Shown here one piece after another: positions 1 to 12,137 of a DNA stretch of 64,000 nt (the stretch's first letter is position 1; each line of letters opens with the position of its first letter). The notes under the pieces are model-generated. The model made no database searches, had not been told where the DNA came from, and saw nothing but the letters and a program-made list of their open reading frames with translations. The translations under genes were made by a program, and so were the position numbers. The stretch covers positions 250,056 to 314,055 of the forward strand of contig JADCRB010000118.1 in assembly GCA_021464245.1 (NCBI GenBank). Direction: 5' to 3'. The stretch is from Carallia brachiata. Lineage: Eukaryota; Streptophyta; Magnoliopsida; Malpighiales; Rhizophoraceae.

Positions 1-387
1 CCCCACGACAAGATCGATCACAACAACTGTTACATCAGCTGCCGGGAAATGGATGTAATAGCACAATTAGACCAACCCAACTCGCGCGTGTCGTGTAATA
101 ACGGCAAGAAGGCTAAGAAAGCAAAGCAGAAAAAGAAGGGACGATCGGTGCCGGTCAATATTCCAAGTTATAATAATGTTTTGGGGTTCATGGATGATGG
201 TGGAGTTGAAGGAGGAGAATACGACGACGGCGGCGAGTTGGTTCCGCCGCATATCATACTGGGAAGACGAATAGAGGGGAAGATGGCATTCTCGGTTTGT
301 GCCGGAAATGGGAGGACGTTAAAGGGAAGATATTTGAGTGAATTTAGGAACTCAATTCTTAGAATGACGGGGTTTTTGGAAACTTGA
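1..387 (+). CDS. S40-type senescence regulator (DUF584 family), 3' part
   Basis: The frame is open from the first base of the window to a TGA at 385-387, giving 128 residues with no start in view, so the gene begins upstream; a Met at base 49 is internal or only a fallback start. A lysine-rich stretch (KKAKKAKQKKKGR) is followed by an acidic, glycine-rich linker. The C-terminal block reads VPPHIILGRRIEGKMAFSVC, then GNGRTLKGR and a final RNSILRMTGFLE. This PPH..RR..GKMAFSVC...GRTLKGRDL pattern is the hallmark of the plant S40/DUF584 family, small nuclear proteins linked to leaf senescence and stress. S40 genes are usually intronless or nearly so, which fits the single open frame. The lysine cluster would suit a nuclear signal (inference). 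The exact paralogue cannot be told from this fragment. Confidence 0.85.
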   Translation, partial: PHDKIDHNNCYISCREMDVIAQLDQPNSRVSCNNGKKAKKAKQKKKGRSVPVNIPSYNNVLGFMDDGGVEGGEYDDGGELVPPHIILGRRIEGKMAFSVCAGNGRTLKGRYLSEFRNSILRMTGFLET

Positions 388-3300
388 TGGCTCAAGTTTT
401 GTATAGAAGAGAAGAAAGGAAAGGAAAGCTAAGGAAAACTATGTCCCTTTTCTCATTGCGTAGCACTCTTCTTTTTTTTTTTATTATTGGTTTTTTCTTT
501 TAAATTAAAAAGCATGATTAATTAATTGTGATTGTTATTGATTATTGTGCATGAGGGAAAAAAAATTAAAAAACGGAATAAGAAAGTGAAAGATTGTTCG
601 GTTGGTAATTGTAATCTGTGTACCTTATATAATTGATTGATAGTTGTTGGATTGTGGCATCGAACTGTAATATGTGTATGTCCTTTTTTTAAAAGAAAAG
701 AGTTCAGTTGTTTTAAATAAAATTTTAAATTTAAATTTTACAAATAAAAAAAAATATTAAGATAGTATGGATGTCAAATTAAATTAATTAAAATTTAATG
801 TAATTTTTTAATTTTAAAATTTAACGTGTATATATATATATAGTGCTCAAGCTTACAGCTGAGGGTAATGGTTTTTGCAGCTGATAATGTACGAACTTTG
901 AAGGACGGTGGGTGCGCCAATGCACCGACCGCTTCCTCTTGTAGTTGTACCAATGCGTGGGAGATTTGTCTTCATTTGGGACTTAGCCCGACAGGAAGCC
1001 TGGCCTTTTATTAATTGATGTCATGGCTTGTGAGAGAGAGATAGAGAGAGAACCGTCTTCTTTGGAACTGGAATGGAAAAGCTCCTTTCTTGTTTTTGGT
1101 TTAGTAGACGCCATGTTCCCTGAGTTATGTAAAAGAAGATTTATATATTTGTTTGTTGTGTATTTGTGTATATATTTTAAAAAAATTGAGAATTTTTAAT
1201 TTAATTTATTTTTTTAGTAAATACAACTTATTAATAATTTTATATTATAAAATAATAGATGAAATTTATTTAATATAAAAAATAAAAAAATATTTTTATA
1301 TGAATGAAGATAATAAATTAATTATATTTAAGAAAACAAATAAACATAATAAACTCCAAGATTGGGGCGACTGTGGAGTTTGAAATTTCAAAGTAAAGAA
1401 CTGTAGCTGTGGAGCATCGTGCTAATAACGTAGAGTTTGTTTGAAAAAGATTACTCAATAACGAGAAATCAATTTCCTTTCCCAAGGAAAAAAAAGGTTC
1501 AAATCTCAGACCAAAAAATGGTAATTTAATGTAGATCTCGTGGGATGGGGTGCTCAGGGCTTTACCTTTTAAGGTAGAGCAGAGATTCCAACACAGAATG
1601 AACCAAAAAGAAAATTACAGCATAGAATTACTACGAACTTTAACTTATAATCAACATAAATTTCGAAAGGCCGTCTCTACTGTTGTGCTATAGACACGAA
1701 ATTAAAGTGTGTTACCTTCTGGGGAAAGAAGGGAGGACACAATGTTTTGTTTTTGTTTTTTATTTTTTTTATTTTCATTAGAACTACGAGACCAACAATA
1801 AAAGAGGGAGATTATGTGGGTAAAATCTAATACTCAAATCTCAGGTATTGTAATTGATAGTCACTACTTTCAATTAGTTAAATTATGTCCAATCCCCGGG
1901 CTATCAACCGTATTATTTTACTTGTTTACATCGGTTTATTATGTACCATGCAGTAACTCAGTAAGCTTTTCTTTTTTTTTTTCCTTGGATTGAAAACTCA
2001 ATAACCTTATTGGTATGCATAGGTTCTTAATGGTGGGATGAGAAGATCTAAACTACGTCCATGTGCGTCGTGCCTCAATTCTCTCTGGTTTTTTTTTTTT
2101 TCTTTTTTGTTCATATAGATTAGAAGGCTATAGCCCATGCGTTGCTGTTTAATTGAGTTGTATTACAGAGTCTTCTAAGCCAATTCTTGACTTTTAGAAC
2201 AGTAAATGTAGGAATAAGGCTGAGGACTTTAAAAACGGATAAAATTAGTTGACAGTTTCATGGTTTCGTTTCACACGTGATTGACTTAAGGATCTTCTAG
2301 CAAAGAAGCAAGGAATATGTTATTGACATGTGCTTAAATTCAACAAAAGTAGATGAAATTGGATTAGGCTACTTGAATTTTTGCGAATCAACAAGACATT
2401 GCATGGATATCGCAAAGACAAGATCATAAAAACAAAATTAACGAACTTTTTGCCTTTAAATATTGAAAAATACTTGGTAGAATTTCTTACATAGGATTAA
2501 AATAAGATTAAAGTAATATTTTTCGTTAAATGATTGAAATTTAAAGAAAAAAATAAAGTAAATAAACTGTTAAATGTATTTAGATGAATTTCATGACTGT
2601 TTTGATGTGACTTAAAATTAAAGGGTGTAGGGGAGCACTTAATTTTTCACAGTCAGCAATCGGGTTCCATCTCTTGGGTCTTCAACCATTTGATCGCACC
2701 GAAATCTAGGGAGGCATAGAACATGATTTTAGGCCAATTTGGTTTAAAATAATCTTCTGGGGTATAGAGCAATTAGCATACATAATTGTTAACCCACCCT
2801 CTTTTTCTTGAAACACACTACATTCCGAAGATGTTGCCCGGATTTGTTGTCCAGGCAAAACCTACACAGAGATAAACAAGCTTAAAATACTTCCTTTCCT
2901 TGTTTATATTAAGAGCTATAGTATACTTGAGATGAGAATGAGACAAATGTAATCATATTATGTCTGACACAAAATCTTAAATTTTGGTATTTTAACAGTG
3001 TTATTTGCATTTTGTTCATCGATATCACAACTTTAAAACACAAATCGTGATTTGTAACTGTTGCAACATTTTTAAATCGGCAATTAATTTAGTAATAAAG
3101 ATGTCAGCTAAAGCTAATTAAGCATAATTTAGAAGATCATTCACTTTAAATTAATTCACTTTTTAAAAAATTAGAATAATTTTACTAAATTAATTTTTTA
3201 TTACTATGACTATTAAGCTAATAATTAAGGATTATTTAAACAACCAATTAAGCTAACTAAAAAATAAGAATAACTTAATGAAATATTATTTAAATCAAAA

Positions 3301-6300
3301 TTTATATTGTAGAGAGATATTTTTATTTATGGTATTAAAGACAGATACTTGTAGGTGACAAACATATGTGAACACGAATAGCTGGATTTATACGTGTTAG
3401 GTTCTAGTTATTGCATGCTAATTTAACTTGTGCAGAATGTCAATTTGACAGCTTTTTTTCGTTTCGGTGCACATAAAAGCTTGTGTGCAAACTGCAAAGA
3501 GATTGGAGCTCGTCTGTAACATGTGCTTTTGCTTTGTACGTAATGGCTATTTCCAAATTCCAGAAGCAAGAGCAACATCAATAAGTCCAAAAAGAGTACG
3601 GGGCATTTGATGGGCTTTTTAATGCCGTAATTTTTATTGTAGACTACGAAATACATAGATATAGAAAATCACGGAAGAGAAGACGTCAGTTGTAATCGAT
3701 TAATTAATTTATATAAATAATTTATATTTATAATAAAAAATTAATGAAAGATACGTTAATTTCTATTACAAATATTAATCATTTGATTATATAAATTAAT
3801 TAATTTATTATAATTTTTTTTTATCTGTAATTTTCTACATTCACGTATCTTTTTCTTTTATTGTAATGTTATATTAGGACGTACGTTACTAATTGTAAAG
3901 AGAAAAAAAAACATAGTGGCGTTGAATTTTCCGTAAACGCACATCAAGCCTTTAAATTAGGTGTCTTACAAATATAAATTAGATTAGATGCGAAATTAAA
4001 TAAGAAAAAGACTTAACGTGATAAGTAGCTGGGTTGTAATGATTTACATGTACGATCTAAAGACTCACAAAGGTTACATTTCTTTTTATTAGATTGCGCA
4101 TATCGTATAGCGCACAAATTCTAATATATATGCATATATATAATGAAGACTGTAAAAAAAATATATATATATATATATATATTTATTTATTTATTTATTT
4201 ATAACGAAGACTGTACTCTCTATCTCTATATATATGTTATGTTACAATATTATTAAGATTTTAATTTGAAGTTGATTAATCACTAAAATTTTAAGGTAAT
4301 TACAATCAAATTTATATTAATTAATTATTAAAATACTATTTTGGTTGAAATTAATTAAATTGATTCAGATCCACAACTACTATATATTAATTAATATTTG
4401 AGTCCACAACTCTCAAATGTGCACGTGCAACTGCCTTGAGTTGTCAAACAAACCAACTGCAATTCTGTCCCCTGTGTGTTCCCAGTTGTGGATAAAGAAA
4501 CAAAATCAAAGAAAAGCTGTGACCCTATCTACTATATATAGTACAAAGTCAATGAAATTAATATCAAAATGCTAACACATAACGTCCGAGAAGGATGAGT
4601 CATTTAAAAATGGTAAATTTTTATAATTGAATTTTGTTTTAAATTTTTAATTAATTTTAAATATTTAATTTTTATTTTATATGAGTCTATTTTTTAACAA
4701 AAATTGGTTGAACCAGTATAAACTTGGGCAAAGTGTATAACAAAAACTCAAAAAGACCATAAAAGCACAAATTTACATGTACGTGCATATTTCACTGAAT
4801 TCCTCTTCTATTTCCTATATATAAAAGATAAAAAAAAACCCTTAATTTTTCTTAGGAAAATTTACGGTTTTTTTTTCTTTATACGTTGGACAAAAAAAAA
4901 ATTAACAAAATACATATGTGGACATATTTCTATATTTTTAAATATATTTGAGTGTTTTTTTATACTATTATAGTTTGGTCAAACTACCTAATCTACTGAA
5001 CTGATCAATTAATATCCAAAAAAATGACTCATATAGCAAGAAAAATAAAAATTGAAAAATAATTGAAAAACTTAAAAATATTTAAGGCTCTGTTATAAAA
5101 TTTTTTAAACATTTAAGATTTTCAATAAGAACAGGTCTCCTCAAAGTATACTCACAAGTATACTCACAGTTTGGTCAATAATGCTAAGGGTGTTTGTTTT
5201 TACCGTTGAACGGTGCTGTTACTGTCGTTTTCACCAACTGTATATCAATGTATACAGAGTTTTTCAAGTCTGAACCAAAAAAAGGCTTTGACGCCAAACC
5301 CCCGTGCGATACACGAGGCTACAAGAATGATTCAGTTCCACGTGTTGTTTGACGACTTGTTTGAAAACCGCCCGGACATTGTCTCGCTCATTAAACAATG
5401 ACGTGGTTCACATCACAACCACTCGTTTTATTTTAAAACTTTTGCAAAAATAAAAGCTTGATTTCCTGAATAGTTTTTTGTTTAATTTTTAAAGGGATAT
5501 TTATATTTTATTTTTTAAAAATAAGAAGGATCATAATCGGTAAAATTTTTATATTATTTTTAATTTTATTTATTTTTTATATAACTTTTTAAAAGTGATT
5601 GATTAAAAAATAACTTAAAATTATTTTTTACTACTTTTTAGATTATTATTCACTTTATAATATTAATAATAATTTACTTAGAAAAATTATTCTTTAAAAT
5701 ATCTATATAATTTTATTATTATTTTTCTTAGTATATGAATTAGATTTATCAGTTGTTATTCTTTTCATGAATATTTATATAAATAAAATATTCTCTTTTT
5801 TTAAAAAAAAATTTAAATATTTTTTTTACTTCAAATTTTTATTAATATTGACATTTAAAAATATCTCAAACATTATATTTTTTTACTATCTAGTAAATAT
5901 TAATAATTTTTTAAAAAGGTTAAAAATTAAGTGAGACAATTATTAATATTATTTATAGAATATTTATTTTAAAATAAAAATTAAAAATATAAAATAAGTT
6001 TGTTAATATGATACATTAAATAAATTAAATATTTAAATCAATTATTTCATTATTTAACAGTAATAGTAAGTAAAAATTAACTAAATAGTTTATAATTTTT
6101 TTAACAGTCGATAACAAGAAATAGCAATCAACAATCAATTACTAATAACAACAATTAGCAATAATAATCATTAATACTAATATTGAACAAGTAATTCAAA
6201 TGATCTTTAAATATATTAATGAGTTGCAATTTTGTTATGATTAATTATTCATGCGTCTTTCCATTTGCTTGGATGAGATCTCAAAAATGCCACAGCATTT

Positions 6301-8511
6301 TAATTATCCAAGAGAAGTGCAAATAATGTAATTTATGTTAAGATACACTAACCCGGAGTCCACCACTGATCTCATTTGCGGGGTAGTGGGCGAACCTATT
6401 ATGTTTTGAGTGTTCAGATTTACCGTGTGTATATATATATATATATATATAGGTTTAGTAAACGTTTATTCATTTATTGTCATCTTAAACTTTTTATTGT
6501 ACTCTTCTTTGATTTAATAGATTTCTTTTCTTTATGTGTAATTTTTTTTCCACATTGGAGTTTTTAACTTAATCTGTGTGTTTTTATTCTCTTTTCCATT
6601 ATTTATCGTGTTTATATATTCTTTTCATTAAATTATCAAGAATCCTTTTATTAAATAAAGATAATTTCAAGAAAAAAACGAGTTGAAAGTTAATTGGGAT
6701 TTAATTAAGTCTAGAAATAATGTTTGACTATCTTGTACGAAACTTACGTATGTTTTGAATTTTGATGGCTTGTATTCAGATCCGAATGAAGACCAAGAGT
6801 TTTTTGTCTTCTTTTTTAAAATCTACGTTTGAAAAAAAAAAAAAAAAGAATGGCTGGCTGTTAAGATGCAAAATAGCAAAGGACACTGTTATAAGATCGA
6901 AAGAAATTTATTAAAAAAAATTTTATAATATAATTTATTAAATTTATTATATAATTATATTGATTATAAATCTAAATAAAAAATTATTATTTTTTCGTTA
7001 CATAATAAATTTATATAATTACAAATAATTTACAACTAATTGCGTTTTAAAAATTTTTTCAGATATTTTTCTTCCCCTCATGCAACTTTTTTAATTCCGA
7101 AAAAAAATGTTAAGCATAATTAAAAAAATAATAAATTTAAATTTAATGCAAAGACAACTAAATTTAATTCTATTTTAATAATTTTTTTGCATTTGATCGT
7201 GCCTGTTCGTTATGTTCAATATATCTGACATCGGCCTGTCATTGGTTGAGTCTTACCAGAAATATTAAGTGGTAACATTTAAATAGTAACAAAATAATTT
7301 GAGTTATTGAATGATTAAAATTTAAAAAATAAATAAATAAATAAATTATTAAATATCGTTAAATAAACTGTTTGATTATTTTATTGTTACTTAAAGATAA
7401 ACTACAAGTAATTTAACACATTTTCAAGAGCTGTCGCAGGTTAACATGATGCAATTATTTCGTTTTGATTTTTTCTTATTCTTGCTTGCCACATGTAATC
7501 GCTCCCAAATATTTGCATCTTCAACGATATTAATCGATGTATGACTTTTTATGCTTGATTAATGAAACCTCATTGCCGTCCTACATGCTTAGATATTCTT
7601 TCCTTATACATCGAATTTCCTTGCCAAAAGACACAAACCTTCAGCATCTTTATAGCTCCTAAGGTTCCTTAAACTTAATGTAAAACAAAGAGAAATTGAA
7701 AGTTCGCAATATTCTCTTTTTTTTTGTTCGACGAAGAATCTCTTTCAAGTAAACGTTGCTAATTTCGCCCACAGTATTCAATTCTTACAATTCACATGAA
7801 TTCTCTGTGACATATGATAATACTTTTTTTTTTTTTTTTTTGGTGTTCTCTGTGACGGTGATGCTAAGTTCTAATGCCTCAAAACAAGTATAATCCTTGA
7901 TATATTCCTTAATTTTCTAGAGGTTGGCATCATCCAAAAGAAGAAAGAAGGCATCCATATTTAATGATTAAGGTCGTCTAACAGATAGATAAAGAAAAGC
8001 AAGCAAGAAAGTGACACAAAACAGAGAAAGATACGTGTTGGTCAGAATTAATTTCCACCATGGGTTGCTCCACGACTCAACTGGAGTGCACTCTAGGAAT
8101 TAGGAATCATTATAATGCACTTTACGTTTCGGATTTTGATTGTGACATGTAATGTAAGATTTTTCTATGACCAATATATGAGTTTTTTTTTTTTTTTTGA
8201 ATTATTTGATACTTTAGTATTGGCCTTTATGACTAGGCTGCTTTAATTAATTCAAGCGGGTATTGTTGATTATGACATTGGGGTTGTGACGTTTAACTGT
8301 ACATGACACGTTCATGCTTGTTTTCATTGATTTTCTGCAACTATAAAAGATTTTAGGTATATAATGCACTTATTAGAGATGTTTTGTGTGAATGACGATA
8401 TCTTGACCCTTCGTACTTTATTGTTGATTCACAATTTAGAATTTTTGTAAGTATTAAGAAAAAGAACTTAATATAATTATATACTTTAAGTTTCGTTAAA
8501 ACGTGAGTTAC
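388..8511. other. Gene-poor AT-rich intergenic stretch
   Basis: No convincing gene is seen. Open frames here are short, low in complexity or run through homopolymers. The stretch holds many A/T runs, short TA microsatellites (for example near 4157-4182 and 6432-6451), a (GA)-rich spot at 1034-1050 and an AT-rich palindromic repeat near 3650-3850 listed separately. The 3' untranslated region of the S40-like gene should lie in the first few hundred bases. Confidence 0.6.
3651..3862. repeat. AT-rich imperfect inverted repeat, possible MITE
   Basis: The left part contains a TAGAAAATCACGGAAG-like arm and the right part contains a roughly complementary arm (CTGTAATTTTCTAC), enclosing a core of repeated ATTAATTAATTTAT words. 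A diverged copy of the core, including TTATAATAAAAAATTAAT and ATTAAT.ATTTGATTATATAAATTAAT, is at about 47738-47850. Two dispersed copies with dyad symmetry suggest a small non-autonomous DNA element; family and exact ends are not resolved. Confidence 0.35.

Positions 8512-8561
<50 letters not shown>
8512..8561. repeat. (AAT)n microsatellite, about 50 bp
   Basis: About 16 uninterrupted ATA/TAA trinucleotides. Read on the minus strand it makes an artefactual poly-tyrosine frame, which is not a gene. Confidence 0.97.
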
Positions 8562-10850
8562 TCTTCCATTTTATATAAATCTTATACATCTCTTTCCGAT
8601 TAGATTTAAAATATATAAACATTGGAATGTTCCCTGGGGCTAACTACAAAAGTAGGGATGTTGAAACCTCTTGCAGATTGAGCTGTCCTAGTTCTCTGGT
8701 TGTCCCTTCACAGACCTTACTTTTAGGCTGCCAAAATGGTTTGGTTTCAGCCTCAATGATAGCTAAGTAAGCCTAAGCTGCATATCTGCCTGCACCAGCT
8801 CAAGATTTATATCTTACAGCACAGGTCAGCACCTGCTGAACTTATTACCAATCTGGAGAGGGGTTCCTTGCTTGTTTCTATAGCCTACAACTCAACTTTA
8901 TGCTTGACAGTTAAGATTATCTGCATAAGAAATTATCAAATTGTTTTTATCATCTAAATGAGCATTCCAATAAAAATGAGATGGCTAAAGTTGATGTATA
9001 ATCAAAATTAATTGTATCGAAAAAAAAACAAAATTACACTTTATTTAAAAAAAAAGGTTGGAAGTTACAAGATGTGAATTTTTCATGGAAAATATAGTTA
9101 CTTTAGTATTTAAATTTTAAGTAAATTATTTGGATCAAACTAGATACTAAAAAAATAAAAATAAAATAAAATCATTAAGCCAGACATTTAATATTTGCTT
9201 TTCCAAATTCCTCACAAAAGAAATATAGATACAATATTTGTTTTTTTTTTTCCCTATAGAATATATGATAGCTCATCATTGGAAAGGAGCTAATGAAAAA
9301 GATGACTGAAATTCAAATTTTAAATCTTTTAATTTAAATTATGCACCTTCAACTATTCTAATTAAAATTGATCATCTTTGTCAATTTTTGTTGAAGAGTT
9401 GTTCTGTGTGATGTCTAACTTTTGGGCCTGGCATGTTGTATGCGGGCTGGACTGGACAGGATTACGCGGTCAAAATACTAGCTGGAAAAGCTTCCGGTGA
9501 TCAAGAATTGTGTTTGGCGGCTGTTCCAGCCGAAATTGAAAAACAATTTCTGAGAAAATTATTGGTGTTGAATTTCAACAAGAAAAATAAATCAAAATTT
9601 TAATCCAAGAAATAAGAGAAGAAGAAAAAGATAATTTTGAGGCTAAATCAGCTAATGAAGCACACAGATAAGTTGTTAAATCGGCTAATGGAGTGATGCT
9701 GCATTTATTTTGTGCAAAACTTCATCCTCAAGGTAAGTTGCTAAAACCAAACAATTTTCTTAAATATCTAAGTTCAGTACAAAAATAATAAATCCTGAAA
9801 AAGCCACCTCTTCGAATCCTCTCTCGGAATGAGAGCATAGCCTGCAAGTGCACGAGTTTGTCCTTCCACTGTGGGTTTGTCTCTGTGTATTAGAGTATGC
9901 CATTTTTTCTTTCTTGTTTTCAGAAAATTTCTTAGCAATAGGGGAAAATTTTCAACTTTGTGGAGGTTGGCATCTGTTGAGAGAAATCACAACAGTATTC
10001 CTATTGGGCCCACGGACCAGACCCAGTAAAGAAACATCCTCTCTTCTTTAACTAGGAAATCACTCTGAAAATATACGGTGACATTAATGTGTATTTATTA
10101 TAAATACTCGCATGAACTATACTTCAAAGAGGCACATTAATAATCCACCCAGATAACCCACCCAGCACTCCAAGGCCTTCCCGTCTTGCAGGTTCACAGT
10201 CCACTCCCTTCTGGACCCAGTCCAACTATAGATCTCAAAGCTCATTTCCAGTAAATTCTCCTTCTCTCTTGTGGTCAGCCCGATCTCCATTCCAGAATTG
10301 GATTGATCAGTTTCTTAAATTGTTCAGCGCAATTGTTATGTAGGTTAGAGAAGTGGAAATGAGGTAAATTGTAAGATGTCGGATAATCCTAAAGCATCTT
10401 CACTATGCCTTTCATTTCGCGCAAATGCAACTGCATTATGACAGTTTGAGGTTAATTACAGCAAAAGATGGCAAATTTGCTGTTTGAGGTTAATCAGTTA
10501 TATGACATTGTGTCTAAGAGGTGGATTTACGAGTAACGAAAAGGGAAGGCAAAAATTAAATGACAATGAGCGCAGAAGAATAAATAAATCTGATGTACAA
10601 GCAATTCCAAACTTATTCAACAATTGAATAATCAGAACTTACAGAAACTCTTGATCTGCTAGTCTACATTTTGTAGGATGAGGTGAGATTGCACGCTAAG
10701 AAAAAAAAAATTACCAAATAACAGAATATCTACTAGCACTCGAGAAATGAATTGTTCTCGTGTCACAATGAAATCATTTCCCTCGAATGCATGTCAATTC
10801 TGAATATTATAAGATTAAACTTTAAATAAAAGCCCCGTTCTCTTTTACAG
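8562..10850. other. Intergenic stretch without a recognised gene
   Basis: No complete gene. The part at about 8630-8910 and the part at about 9430-10350 are less AT-rich than the surroundings. On the minus strand near 10120-10300 there is a 47-codon frame containing EWTVNLQDGKALECW that looks more protein-like than its neighbours, but I cannot name it and no flanking exon was found. These may be eroded gene pieces. Confidence 0.4.
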
Positions 10851-12137
10851 GCACTGATCGTATCTTGGAGTGTACCTTTCCTTGATGCAATTCATGATGC
10901 GGAAAATATTCAGATATATCAGGAACCGATTTTTGCTGCTGCTTCATCGTCTAGGATAGTGTTCAGGTATTGGATTGAGCTTTGTGGAGTGAAGTGGTTT
11001 GCATATACAAAGAGAACAATGGTGCCCATGTCCATAATACATATTGGCACATTGTCTATAGATCCAAAGCTTGTCATTAATTTTCTGGTTGCTTCACATC
11101 TTGAAGAGATGTCCCAGGTAAACAAGGAAGCAAACCCTCGAAGCAGAAAGTACTGGCACATGCTGCTTCTTTAGCACCTTTTTAAAGATACCAAGGTGTC
11201 TATTGATACAGAACTGCCAACTCTCTGTCCGACAGAATATTGATAAGACTGAAAATTGTGTCAAGGTATTTGCTACATGGTTTTCTTCAGCGTCAAAAAC
11301 AGATGTTGCTGCTGCTGCTTTTGTTATCACTATTTTTGCTGTTGCTAACTAGATTAGTATTATTATGGGCATACACAATGCACAAAACATTGTAAGATCT
11401 AATAAATAGTAAGACTATTAGTTTTGTCACAATGAAAATATTTATCTCTAAATCACAATAGAATATTTTTTACTATTACACTAAAACACGCCCTTCTAAA
11501 TTAGTATTGTTAATATTATTATCTTTGTTGTATGTGGGTTCTCAAGCATTCTACATTTCAGTATTATTAAAAAAAAATTTCCGGCCATTCTTCTATTTTA
11601 TATATATATATATATATATATATTTCAAGTTTCAAGTTTTACTCTCAAAAACCAAATGATATGCAACAAATATAAATAATCATTATATATTATATAATGT
11701 TCAAAGAGTTATCAAACATTATATTTCATGTTTCGTTGTAAATGGTATCATGCTTTTGCACATTTTAATAATTTGCACCTGGTGTACTTTTGGGCCGGAA
11801 ACTTCAAGTTCTAAGAAATACAAATTTATTTTTTGATATTTAAAGCCCGCATGACACATCCCTCTGTCTCCCTGTCTGCCTAAATGCTGTGTCCACCTAT
11901 CTTTTTTTTTTTTTTTAATCTTTTTTCTTTGTGATATGCTGCAAGAACTATTCCAGTTGCATTGTGGAATATGGGCTTGTGCACGCATTGTCATGAGCTT
12001 GTGCAGTTATTACTGATGTTTTTAAGATGTTGGCGGTTACTCATAGGTCTTCTGGTACCCTGCATCTTGAAAGCTTGGATCACTTTAAAAAAAAAAATTA
12101 TGTTCTGTTGCTGGAGTGTCCAGAATCCAGATGGTAA
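10851..12137 (+). pseudogene. Fossil of a multi-exon gene, family not recognised
   Basis: A polypyrimidine tract and CAG acceptor precede 10851, and a CAG|GTAAAC donor follows 11117. Between them 267 bases (89 codons, phase 0 at both ends) are open. The product is of normal complexity (starts ALIVSWSVPFLDAI, contains RYWIELCGVKWFAYTK, ends VASHLEEMSQ) and looks like an alpha-helical exon of a larger protein. Further protein-like pieces follow: a short frame at about 11258-11350 ending in a stop, then an open run from about 11936 (MLQELFQLHCGIWACARIV) that must shift frame near 11995 to continue as AVITDVFKMLAVTHRSSGTL at 12003-12137, where it stops after a poly-A expansion. The frameshift, stops and absence of flanking exons argue for a decayed or captured gene fragment. 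The retained intron signals exclude a processed pseudogene. I do not recognise the family. Confidence 0.45.
11603..11623. repeat. (TA)n microsatellite
   Basis: About ten uninterrupted TA dinucleotides within the fossil gene region, inside what would be an intron. Confidence 0.9.

Noticed and set aside
8512..8561. A CRISPR-like or other spaced array anywhere in the window
   Set aside because: Only microsatellites, minisatellites and dispersed transposon copies were found; nothing with regular unique spacers, and the DNA is a plant nuclear genome.
8353..8622. 89-codon minus-strand frame with a long tyrosine run
   Set aside because: It is produced by the (AAT)n microsatellite at 8512-8561; the flanks have no domain or splice support.
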